36,103 nt of DNA from Planctomycetota bacterium (lineage in GTDB: Bacteria > Planctomycetota > Phycisphaerae > Phycisphaerales > UBA1924): NCBI GenBank assembly GCA_022567535.1, contig JADFGU010000001.1:8681-44783 (forward strand), given 5' to 3'. Made by a program: the position numbers and the translations under genes. Numbering within the stretch: position 1 is the stretch's first letter; each line of letters starts with the position of its first letter. Shown one piece after another: positions 15,363-22,274 of the stretch. A model generated the notes under the pieces. The model searched no databases. It was not told where the DNA came from and was given only the letters and a program-made list of their open reading frames with translations.

Positions 15363-15379
15363 TTGCGTCGCGGACGCAA
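15363..15379. promoter_or_regulatory. Palindrome in the divergent TonB-like/thioredoxin promoter region
   Basis: TTGCGTCGCGGACGCAA: two 7-base arms around GCG. It lies between the divergent start codons at 15346 and 15502, 17 bases from the first. A candidate plus-strand -10 (TATGCT, 15409-15414) is 30 bases downstream. Confidence 0.45.
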
Positions 15380-15501
15380 GAAAAGACCCCTTCGGGCTGT
15401 TGTCTCGGTATGCTATTCCGTACGAGCGTGGCGAGTTCGCGGTCGCCGTGTGGCGGCCGTGGGACGCGTCCGCAGGGGAATCAGATTTCAGGAGTCGAGC
15501 C

Positions 15502-16923
15502 ATGAAATATCGGACCACCGCGCTGATCGCGGCCATGCTGTGCACGTCGGCGACGGCGTTGGGACAGGATCTCAAGGTGGGCGACAGGGCCCCGAAGCTG
15601 TCCGTTGACGAGTGGGTCAAGGGCGCCGAGTTTGAGAGCTTCCAGAAGGGCAAGGTCTATATCGTCGAGTTCTGGGCGACCTGGTGCAAGCCCTGCATCC
15701 GCAGCATCCCGCACCTGTCCGAGATCCAGACCGAGCACGCGGACGACGGCGTGGTCGTGCTGGGTGTGGCCGGGTCCGAGCGAAAGGGACGCGACCACCT
15801 CTTCGAGTGGGTCGAGGAGGACGACAACGGCAAGAAGATTGCGTACAACGTCGCCTATGACGCGGACAGGTCGATGTTCGAGACGTGGATGACCGCGGCC
15901 GGCAAGGGCGGCATTCCGACGGCCTTTCTCATCGACCGGGACGGGAAGATCGCGTACATCGGCCATCCGAGCCGCCTGGACAAGCCGCTGAAGAAGGTGC
16001 TCGCCAAGGGTGGAACCTATGCCGGTGCGGACGAGGAGGATCGGCCGTTCGAGTTGATGCTCGGCGACAAGGCGCCGGAGCTGGCGATCGGCGAGTGGGT
16101 CAAGGGCAAACCGATCACGGGCTTTGAGAACGGCCGGGTGTACGTGGTCGAGTTCTGGGCGACCTGGTGCGGGCCTTGCATCGCCGGTATGCCGCACCTG
16201 AGCGATATTCAGAAGGAATACGTGGACAAGGGCGTCAGGATCATCGGCGTGAACATCAAGGACGATCCCGAGAACGTCGCGCCGTTCATGAAGGATCGCG
16301 GCGACGAGTTGATGAGCTACACCGTCGCGATCGAGAAGAAAGACGACCCGACAGACATCGAAAACGGCGTGATGGTGAAGAGCTGGATGGAGGCCGCCGG
16401 TCAACGCGGTATCCCGACCGCGTTCATCATCGACCAGAAGGGCCGCGTCGCCTGGATCGGTCACCCTATGGGAATGGACGAGCCGCTCGAAGCGATCGTC
16501 GCGGGCGAGTGGAACATCGAGGCAGAGGTCAAGAAACTGGAATACTTCCGGCTATTCAAGGCCGGCGAGTACGACAAGGCGTACACGATCGGGCGGACAC
16601 TGGTCGCGGGCGGGCTGGCCGACAACGCCGACTACCTGAACAGGCTCGCGTGGGGCATCGTCGATCCGGACAACATGCCGGCGAAGCAGGATCTGAACCT
16701 CGCCCTCAAGGCCGCCCTTCGCGCCAGCGAACTCACGAACAACGAGGACGCGGCGATCCTTGACACCGTGGCGAAGGTCTACTTCGACAAGGGCGACCTG
16801 AAGAGGGCGATCAGGTATCAGCGCCAGGCGGTGAAGTACGCCGGCGACGATCAGCGAATGCTCGATGACCTGAGCGATCGCCTGAACTGGTACGAGAAGG
16901 AGGCGAAGAAGGGCGGCGGGTGA
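15502..16923 (+). CDS. Exported protein with two tandem TlpA-type thioredoxin domains
   Basis: 473 residues from ATG 15502 (AGGAG at 15490-15494, 7 bases upstream). A signal peptide precedes LGQDLKVGD. The first redoxin domain has WATWCKPC (Cys62/Cys65), the second WATWCGPC (Cys223/Cys226). Each has its cis-Pro region as GIPTAFLID or GIPTAFIID, and each opens with a LKVGDRAPKL or LGDKAPELAI strand. The two domains are clearly an internal duplication. The last ~120 residues are helical and TPR-like (AWGIVDPDNMPAKQDLNLAL, DTVAKVYFDKGDLKRAIRYQ). A periplasmic thiol-disulfide role is likely. Domain 1 has an acidic insertion (VEEDDNGKK). A strong terminator follows. Confidence 0.92.
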   Translation: MKYRTTALIAAMLCTSATALGQDLKVGDRAPKLSVDEWVKGAEFESFQKGKVYIVEFWATWCKPCIRSIPHLSEIQTEHADDGVVVLGVAGSERKGRDHLFEWVEEDDNGKKIAYNVAYDADRSMFETWMTAAGKGGIPTAFLIDRDGKIAYIGHPSRLDKPLKKVLAKGGTYAGADEEDRPFELMLGDKAPELAIGEWVKGKPITGFENGRVYVVEFWATWCGPCIAGMPHLSDIQKEYVDKGVRIIGVNIKDDPENVAPFMKDRGDELMSYTVAIEKKDDPTDIENGVMVKSWMEAAGQRGIPTAFIIDQKGRVAWIGHPMGMDEPLEAIVAGEWNIEAEVKKLEYFRLFKAGEYDKAYTIGRTLVAGGLADNADYLNRLAWGIVDPDNMPAKQDLNLALKAALRASELTNNEDAAILDTVAKVYFDKGDLKRAIRYQRQAVKYAGDDQRMLDDLSDRLNWYEKEAKKGGG

Positions 16924-16953
16924 GCCGCGTTCGCCATTACTAGAATACACCCG

Positions 16954-16983
16954 AGCCCGGGCATTGACGCCCGGGCTTTTTTT
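16954..16983 (+). terminator. Intrinsic terminator of the double-thioredoxin gene
   Basis: AGCCCGGGC (16954-16962), loop ATTGAC, GCCCGGGCT (16969-16977), then seven T (16977-16983). It begins 30 bases after the stop. The T-run overlaps the last codons and TAA stop of the convergent exbD. Confidence 0.92.
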
Positions 16984-17434
16984 ACGGGTGTTCCGTGCCG
17001 TCGTCGCGCGTGGGCGCGGTCAGGATCGAGACGGACGAGAACCCGGCCTCGGTGAGCAGCTGCTGGAGGCGGATAAAGTCGCCGCTGCGGCTGGACTCGT
17101 CGGCAGCGACGATGACGGACGCGTCGGGCAGGTGGGCCCTGGCGGCTGCGAGAAGATGCGGCAGGCTTTCCTTGGAAGCGATCTCGCCATTGACGCGGAT
17201 CGTGCCGTCGGCTTCGAGCGCCACGGTGATGATGTCCGGATTCGATGCCGTCACGGAGCCGGGCACGTCGGGCAGGTCGATCCCGATCACCTCCGCACGC
17301 ACCATCAGCACCAGCGAGAGGATGAAGAAGGTCAGCAGCAAGAAGACGACGTCGATGAGCGGCGTCATCTCGAGGCGCGGCTCGGGGATGTTCCGACGCA
17401 CGGGATGCACGCGGACAGGATAGTGGGGTTTCAA
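16982..17434 (-). CDS. ExbD/TolR family biopolymer transport protein
   Basis: About 150 residues. One N-terminal helix carries the conserved proton-path Asp: RLEMTPLIDVVFLLLTFFIL. The periplasmic TolR/ExbD fold follows (IDLPDVPGSVTASNPDIITV, GEIASKESLPHLLAAARAHL, DASVIVAADESSRSGDFIRL, LTEAGFSSVSIL). Normally it works with ExbB (proton channel) and TonB to power outer-membrane uptake, or with TolQ. No ExbB/TolQ is in the window. The start is uncertain: TTG at 17434 and a GTG at about 17410 are both without a good ribosome binding site. The stop lies within the terminator T-run. Confidence 0.9.
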   Translation of the reverse strand: MKPHYPVRVHPVRRNIPEPRLEMTPLIDVVFLLLTFFILSLVLMVRAEVIGIDLPDVPGSVTASNPDIITVALEADGTIRVNGEIASKESLPHLLAAARAHLPDASVIVAADESSRSGDFIRLQQLLTEAGFSSVSILTAPTRDDGTEHP

Positions 17435-17481
17435 CCAGCGCGTCGCGTGAGCCCCTGTGCGAACGCCGAGTCTGAGGCGCT

Positions 17482-17571
17482 GACGCCGAGTCTGAGCCCG
17501 CTGCGGGCGAAGGCTCGGATCACGTCGGTCATCGGAGATATCCGAGCCTTCGCGGACTCAGACTCGGCGTC
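17482..17571. repeat. Long two-tier hairpin between the glycosyltransferase and exbD
   Basis: Outer arms GACGCCGAGTCTGAG (17482-17496) and its exact complement at 17557-17571 (15 bp). Inner arms CGAAGGCTCGGAT (17508-17520) and its exact complement at 17540-17552 (13 bp). The apical loop has 19 bases, and the internal loop is 11 against 4 bases. A further direct copy of the outer motif lies at 17463-17476. It follows the end of the glycosyltransferase (minus strand), so it may end or protect its mRNA. Confidence 0.8.
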
Positions 17572-17646
17572 CCATGCACACCGCGACACGACATCAGACT
17601 ATAAAGACGTGCTATTCGCCGATTGAGGACCGGGGGATCTGACGCG

Positions 17647-18873
17647 CTACCGGCTGGTTCGGGCGTATGTTCGGCCGGCCCACGTGGTGGGAGTGCCGTG
17701 CGCGAGGTCGCGTGCAGCCTCGGACAGGATCGACGCGACCAGCCACCCGCCGACCACATATCCGGGCGCGTAGATCACCGGCACGCCCGACAACCGATAG
17801 ACCGCTACGATGACGCCGAGCCAGATTGCCAGCGCCGCCAGTGAGACCGACGCGCCGGCAGCGGCAAGCCACACCGGCGCAAGCCCGCCCCAGCCGACAA
17901 AGATCGCAATGGGGACATGCGCCGCAGCCGCGATCGGGAGCACCGTCGCCATGGTGCGCTGTCGCATGGCCCAGCGATTGAGCCGGCGGACGCGGCAGCG
18001 GGCGGCCTCGGCGTAGATGCGCTTCCAGCCGCGGCGGAACCGGGACCACGAGTCGTACATGCCGCAGACGATCATGCCGTCGGCCAGCAGCACGCCGCAC
18101 GACAGCTTGGCCGAGGCGATGCGGCTGGCCAGGGCGAGATCCTCGAGCAGTTCGCCCTTGACCGATTCGTGCCCGCCGATCCGCTGGTAGGCGTCCCTGC
18201 GGAAGAGCATGAACTGCCCGTTGGCGAACGGGCGATCGCTGCCGATCGCGTTGGCGCGCAGCATCGGGAACTGGTAGATCAGTTCGAGCCCGGCGGCCGG
18301 CTGCACGAGGCGCTCGAACCACCGGTCGTTCGTGAGTGTGCTGAGCAGGCTGAGCAGGTCGAGGCGGCGGCGGGTCGCCAGCGCGACCGTGGCCCGGATG
18401 CACCGCGAGTGCAGCGTGGTGTCCGCGTCGAGAAAGAGGAGGTATTCGGCGTCGCCGTCGGAGTGCTGCACGGCCCGCCACACAGCGTGCACCTTGCCCG
18501 CCCAATCGTCCGGGCAGGCGTCGATCTCGATGACCTCGAAGCGTTGGTCGCCGGCGATGGCCGCCCCGGCCCGCTCGGCCGTGCCGTCCGTGCACCGGTC
18601 CAGCGCCAGCACGACGCGCATGGCCGGATAGTCCTGCCGAGCCAGCGACGTGATGAGCGACGCGATGTGGTCCTGCTGGTTGTGGGCGGGGATGATCACG
18701 CAGACGGATGGCGTATGGTCGCGCTGTTGTTCGCTCAGCGCGATGCCGTCGCGTGCGGTTGGCAGGGCGCGGCTGGTGCGCACGATTCGGAGCAGCCCCA
18801 GCCCCCAGAACACGCCCATGCACGCGGAAGAGGCTGTCACCATGACCAGCGGGATCGAATGGAGCCATTGCAT
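17647..18873 (-). CDS. Membrane glycosyltransferase, family 2
   Basis: 408 residues from ATG 18873. One N-terminal helix is followed by a GT2 catalytic domain: PSVCVIIPAHNQQDHIASLI, RVVLALDRCTDGTAE, LLFLDADTTLHSRCIRATVA (the DAD metal site), ELLEDLALASRI (the catalytic Glu-Asp) and FRRGWKRIYAEA, the R/QxxRW-like end. Three to four C-terminal membrane helices follow (ATVLPIAAAAHVPIAIFVGW, VSLAALAIWLGVIVAVYRLS, YVVGGWLVASIL). The layout resembles HpnB and carotenoid glycosyltransferases, so a lipid acceptor is plausible but unproven. The start has no ribosome binding site; a -10-like TATCCT is 14 bases upstream and overlaps that of the divergent epimerase gene. Confidence 0.85.
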   Translation of the reverse strand: MQWLHSIPLVMVTASSACMGVFWGLGLLRIVRTSRALPTARDGIALSEQQRDHTPSVCVIIPAHNQQDHIASLITSLARQDYPAMRVVLALDRCTDGTAERAGAAIAGDQRFEVIEIDACPDDWAGKVHAVWRAVQHSDGDAEYLLFLDADTTLHSRCIRATVALATRRRLDLLSLLSTLTNDRWFERLVQPAAGLELIYQFPMLRANAIGSDRPFANGQFMLFRRDAYQRIGGHESVKGELLEDLALASRIASAKLSCGVLLADGMIVCGMYDSWSRFRRGWKRIYAEAARCRVRRLNRWAMRQRTMATVLPIAAAAHVPIAIFVGWGGLAPVWLAAAGASVSLAALAIWLGVIVAVYRLSGVPVIYAPGYVVGGWLVASILSEAARDLAHGTPTTWAGRTYARTSR

Positions 18874-18886
18874 GTGCGGCTCAGGG

Positions 18887-18893
18887 TAGGATA
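18887..18893. promoter_or_regulatory. Overlapping divergent -10 elements
   Basis: TAGGAT (18887-18892) reads as a -10 for the plus-strand epimerase gene 8 bases before its GTG. Its complement shifted by one base, TATCCT (18893-18888), reads as a -10 for the minus-strand glycosyltransferase gene. A bidirectional promoter giving nearly leaderless mRNAs would fit the lack of ribosome binding sites on both sides. Confidence 0.4.
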
Positions 18894-18900
18894 AGCGGGC

Positions 18901-19656
18901 GTGAAGAGCACGACGCCGATACAGTCAGGCATGACCGAACACCCACCGGGTGCGTCGTACGTACTGACCTGCGCCCAGACGCGCCGTCTGGACACCCTGG
19001 CGGTCGAGGCGTTCGGGATCCCGTCGATCGTGCTGATGGAGAACGCCGCCCGGGCCCTGACCGCGGTCGCGCGGTCGATGATGCACGGCGCCGACACGCG
19101 GCGCGTCGTGATCTTTGCGGGCCCTGGGAACAACGGCGGGGACGGGCTGGCGTCGGCTCGGCACCTGCGCAACGCGGGCTGCGACGTGCGGATCTGCCTC
19201 GCCGCCGACCCCGACCGCGTGAAGGGCGACGCCGCGACAAACCTGGCGATCGTCCGGGTGATGGGGCTCTCTGTGCACGTGGTGGACGCGGGGGATCCGT
19301 CGCGCTCGGTGGACGAGATGATGGACGGGTGGGCGCCGCCCGGGCTTGTCATCGACGCCCTGCTGGGGACGGGGTTGACGCGTCCACCGAGGCTGCCGAT
19401 CTCCACGCTCATCGAGCGGATCAACGATCTTGGCGCGGCGGGGTGGTGCGTGTTGTCCGCGGACGTGCCTTCGGGTCTGGACGCCGACTCGGGTGAGGCC
19501 GCCGGAGCCGTGGTCCGGGCCGACGCCACCGTGACGTTCGCCGCACTCAAACCGGCGTTCCGGGTCGAGGCTGCGGGGCGATTCATCGGCCGGGTGAGCG
19601 TGGGCGATATCGGCGCTCCCAGAGAGCTGCTGGATCGGCTCGGGACGCGGGTCTGA
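18901..19656 (+). CDS. nnrE: NAD(P)H-hydrate epimerase (YjeF N-terminal type)
   Basis: 251 residues from GTG 18901; ATG 18931 is the alternative, and neither has a Shine-Dalgarno sequence. The YjeF_N fold shows LDTLAVEAFGIPSIVLMENA, the nucleotide loop VVIFAGPGNNGGDGLASARH, DALLGTGLTRP with the catalytic-region Asp, and LSADVPSGLDADSGEA. It interconverts R and S epimers of damaged NAD(P)H hydrates. The dehydratase half, usually fused in bacteria, is a separate gene at 31371-32303. The stop codon is within the hairpin arm at 19651. Confidence 0.93.
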   Translation: MKSTTPIQSGMTEHPPGASYVLTCAQTRRLDTLAVEAFGIPSIVLMENAARALTAVARSMMHGADTRRVVIFAGPGNNGGDGLASARHLRNAGCDVRICLAADPDRVKGDAATNLAIVRVMGLSVHVVDAGDPSRSVDEMMDGWAPPGLVIDALLGTGLTRPPRLPISTLIERINDLGAAGWCVLSADVPSGLDADSGEAAGAVVRADATVTFAALKPAFRVEAAGRFIGRVSVGDIGAPRELLDRLGTRV

Positions 19657-19696
19657 GTGCGGCTGCGGGGTGTCTCGGCGGACTCAGACTCGGCGT
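19651..19696. repeat. Inverted repeat at the nnrE 3' end with a dispersed-motif copy
   Basis: GTCTGAGT (19651-19658) pairs with ACTCAGAC (19682-19689) across 23 bases. The second arm runs into CTCAGACTCGGCGT, the inverted copy of the motif also found at 14368, 17463, 17483 and 17558. It sits over the stop codon, so it may be a transcript end. Confidence 0.55.
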
Positions 19697-19744
19697 TTCG
19701 GGTCCGGGGCAGCCCGTGGACTTGATCGCGACCGGGCGAGCGCG

Positions 19745-19773
19745 TTGACCCGAGCCCTCGGGGCGCACACGAT
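19745..19773 (+). promoter_or_regulatory. Weak candidate promoter for the bifunctional nuclease-truD operon
   Basis: TTGACC (19745-19750) is 5 of 6 to the consensus -35. CACGAT (19768-19773) at a 17-base spacer keeps only the key A2, A5 and T6 of a -10. The start codon is at 19814, with GGAGAG (19801-19806) 7 bases before it. Confidence 0.35.
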
Positions 19774-19813
19774 CAAGCGTTGGAACCCCCGGCCGGGGGT
19801 GGAGAGCACGCCC

Positions 19814-20251
19814 ATGGCTGTGATGATGGAACTATCCCGGATCCTCATCCGCGAACTCAATGACTATCAGATCATCGAGCTTCGCGAGGTCGCGCCCGAA
19901 GGCGACGAGGCTGAGGACGGCGAGGATCGGCGGTCCTTCCCCATCGTGATCGGGCTGCCCGAGGCGCAGGCCATCGAGCGTCGGCTCAAAGGGTTCGAGG
20001 TCAAGCGGCCTCAGACGCACGACCTGCTGGCCAACATCGTGCGCGAGCTCGGCGGCGAACTGGAGTCCATCACCATCAACGATCTGTCAGACCAGACGTT
20101 CTTCGCGTCGCTGGATGTGCGCAAAGAGGACGGCGAGCTGCTCCATATCGACTCACGCCCGAGCGACGCGATCGCCCTTGGTGTCGCGCACGGCGTGCCG
20201 ATCTACGTGGAAGAGCACGTCCTCGATTCAGCGACGCAAGACCTGCAATGA
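19814..20251 (+). CDS. Bifunctional nuclease family protein (DUF151/BFN)
   Basis: 145 residues from ATG 19814 (GGAGAG 7 bases upstream); longer frames upstream lack start signals. The DUF151 pattern is complete: LSRILIRELNDYQIIELREV, FPIVIGLPEAQAIERRLKGF, RPQTHDLLANIVRELGGELE, and the conserved RPSDAIALGVAHGVPIYVEE with RPSDAIALA-like core. Family members have been tied to RNase/DNase activity and stress responses, but the role in planctomycetes is unknown. An acidic insertion (EGDEAEDGEDRR) replaces the usual short loop. The last codons overlap truD (ATGA), so translation is coupled. Confidence 0.9.
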   Translation: MAVMMELSRILIRELNDYQIIELREVAPEGDEAEDGEDRRSFPIVIGLPEAQAIERRLKGFEVKRPQTHDLLANIVRELGGELESITINDLSDQTFFASLDVRKEDGELLHIDSRPSDAIALGVAHGVPIYVEEHVLDSATQDLQ

Positions 20252-21570
20252 CCGGGATCGACGCGCCAACGGATCGAGCGTTCGACCGTTCGCCTCATGT
20301 CTCCCCCACCCGCTACCTGACGCACGACATCGGGCCCGTGGGCGGCACGCTCAAGGCCAGGCCCGAGGACTTCATCGTCGAGGAGCTGCCCGCGTACCAG
20401 CCGTGCGGTGAGGGCGAGCACCTCTACCTCTTTCTCGAAAAACGCGGGCTGTCCACGCTGGTGATGGTGCGCGAGATCGCTCGACACTTCGGCGTTCGAG
20501 AATCCGCGGTCGGGTACGCCGGGCTCAAGGACAAGCATGCGATCACCAGGCAGCTCGTCTCCGTCCACCTGCCGGGGCGGACCCACGACGAGTTCCCGGC
20601 GATCGAGGACGACAGATTCCGCGTGCTCTGGGTGGATCGGCACACCAACAAACTCCGCCGGGGACACCTTGAGGGCAACCGGTTCGTGATCCGGCTGCGC
20701 GATGTCGAGGCGACCGCGGCCCTGCCGGCCATGCGCGTGCTGAACGAATTGGCGCGCGTCGGCGTGCCCAACCGTCTCGGCGAGCAGCGATTCGGCGCGC
20801 TGCAATGCAACCATCTCGTCGGGCGGGCGATCGTCCTCGGCGACGACGAGCAGGTAATCCGGCAGCTGCTGTTCCCGGACGGCGTGGTTTTCGAGTCAAT
20901 CGCGCAGGCGCGAGAGCTGTGCGCGCGGGGCGCGTGGAAGGAGGCGCTAGCGCTCTTCTCGCGGAGCGCTCTGGCCGAGCACGCGGTCTGCCGGGCGCTG
21001 GCCCGCGGATCGTCGCCCGCGAAGGCTGTCGCCGCGATCCCAAACCACGAGCGGCAGTATCTCGTCTCCGCGTTTCAGTCGGCGGTGTTCAACGCGGTGC
21101 TGGACGAGCGGCTCGATGCAGGCTCGCTGAACACGCTGGTCGAGGGCGACCTGGCGTTCAAGCACGAGAACGGGGCGGTCTTCGACGTTTCAGCCGAGGA
21201 CGTGTCGAGCGCGCAGACGCGCGAGCGCCTCGGTCGGATCGAGATTAGCCCCTCCGGACCCCTGTGGGGCGCGAGCATGAAGCGTGCCGGGGGCCGGGTG
21301 GGCGCGACCGAGATCGACGCGCTGGCCCGCTTCGGTGTGACGATCGAAGAGATCGACGCGTACTCGAACCGTTCGCGGCACAACCTGCCCGGCGCACGCC
21401 GACCGCTCCGCGTGCCTTTGACCAGCCACGACGTGGACGGCGGCATGGATGAGCACGGACATTACGTGCGGCTGGCGTTCGAGCTGCCCCGCGGTGCGTT
21501 CGCGACCAGCGTGATGCAGGAGGTCGTCAAGTCGAGCACAGGCGATGACTCAGGCAGCGCTGGGCCGTGA
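20248..21570 (+). CDS. truD: tRNA pseudouridine(13) synthase TruD
   Basis: 440 residues from ATG 20248 (4-base ATGA overlap). Family motifs: LKARPEDFIVEELPAYQPCG at the N-terminus, LYLFLEKRGLSTLVMVREIA, and the catalytic GYAGLKDKHAITRQ with Asp95. GNRFVIRLRDV and GVPNRLGEQRFG follow, then the typical TRUD insertion domain and a C-terminal catalytic half (HERQYLVSAFQSAVFNAVLD). The enzyme isomerises U13 of certain tRNAs. There is no sign of truncation. Its partners in the operon are a BFN protein and a HAD hydrolase, which have no known link to tRNA modification. Confidence 0.96.
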   Translation: MTGIDAPTDRAFDRSPHVSPTRYLTHDIGPVGGTLKARPEDFIVEELPAYQPCGEGEHLYLFLEKRGLSTLVMVREIARHFGVRESAVGYAGLKDKHAITRQLVSVHLPGRTHDEFPAIEDDRFRVLWVDRHTNKLRRGHLEGNRFVIRLRDVEATAALPAMRVLNELARVGVPNRLGEQRFGALQCNHLVGRAIVLGDDEQVIRQLLFPDGVVFESIAQARELCARGAWKEALALFSRSALAEHAVCRALARGSSPAKAVAAIPNHERQYLVSAFQSAVFNAVLDERLDAGSLNTLVEGDLAFKHENGAVFDVSAEDVSSAQTRERLGRIEISPSGPLWGASMKRAGGRVGATEIDALARFGVTIEEIDAYSNRSRHNLPGARRPLRVPLTSHDVDGGMDEHGHYVRLAFELPRGAFATSVMQEVVKSSTGDDSGSAGP

Positions 21571-22229
21571 AGAACGACGGTGAGATTCGCCTGGTCTGCT
21601 TCGACTGGGGCGGTGTGATCGTGCGGATCTGTCGTTCGTGGGCGCAGGGGTGCGCAGCCGCGGGCCTGCCCGTTCGCGATGGATCGGCTGAGCCCGCGCA
21701 TATCGAGCGTCGCAGGCACATCGTCCGGCGGTTTCAGAACGGGCTGCTCTCGTCCGAAGCGTTTATCCGTGAGCTGGCGCGATCGACCCTGGGGCTGTAC
21801 ACGACAGCCGAGGTGCGCGCGATCCACGACGCCTGGTTGCTCGAGGAGTATGTGGGTGTCGGCGGCGTCGTGCGCGAGCTCAACGGGACCGAGGGGATTG
21901 CGACCGCGCTGCTCTCGAACACGAACGAGATGCACTTTGCGCGTCAGGTTCCCGGCGACGACGGGCGGCCGGCGGACTTCCCCACCGCTGCCCAACTCGA
22001 TCACCACTTCGCCAGCCACCTGCTGGGCCTGTCCAAGCCGTCGCCGGAGATCTATCGCGCCGTCGAACGCGCCACCGGCCGCTCGCCGAACGAGATCCTG
22101 TTCTTCGACGACACCGAGGACAACATCACGGCCGCGAAAATCCTGGGCTGGCGGGCGGAGTTGATCGATCACACGGGCGACGTGGTGTCGCAGCTGCGGC
22201 GCTGTCTGGGCGCCCACGGGGTTCTCTGA
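21567..22229 (+). CDS. HAD-superfamily hydrolase
   Basis: 220 residues from GTG 21567 (GTGA overlap with the truD stop). Motif I is VCFDWGGVIV with nucleophile Asp13; the second motif I Asp, usually the acid/base, is Gly15. This is known in the FDxGGV branch of HAD proteins related to YihX-type phosphatases. Motif II is LLSNTNE, motif III is the Lys in LSKPSPEIYRAV, and motif IV is FFDDTEDNITAAKILGWRAE. The cap is helical (C1). The substrate is probably a small phosphorylated metabolite, not identified. Confidence 0.88.
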   Translation: MKNDGEIRLVCFDWGGVIVRICRSWAQGCAAAGLPVRDGSAEPAHIERRRHIVRRFQNGLLSSEAFIRELARSTLGLYTTAEVRAIHDAWLLEEYVGVGGVVRELNGTEGIATALLSNTNEMHFARQVPGDDGRPADFPTAAQLDHHFASHLLGLSKPSPEIYRAVERATGRSPNEILFFDDTEDNITAAKILGWRAELIDHTGDVVSQLRRCLGAHGVL

Positions 22230-22274
22230 GCATTATGGGCGCGGTCTTTTGCCTGGATTCCACGAGAATCCACC

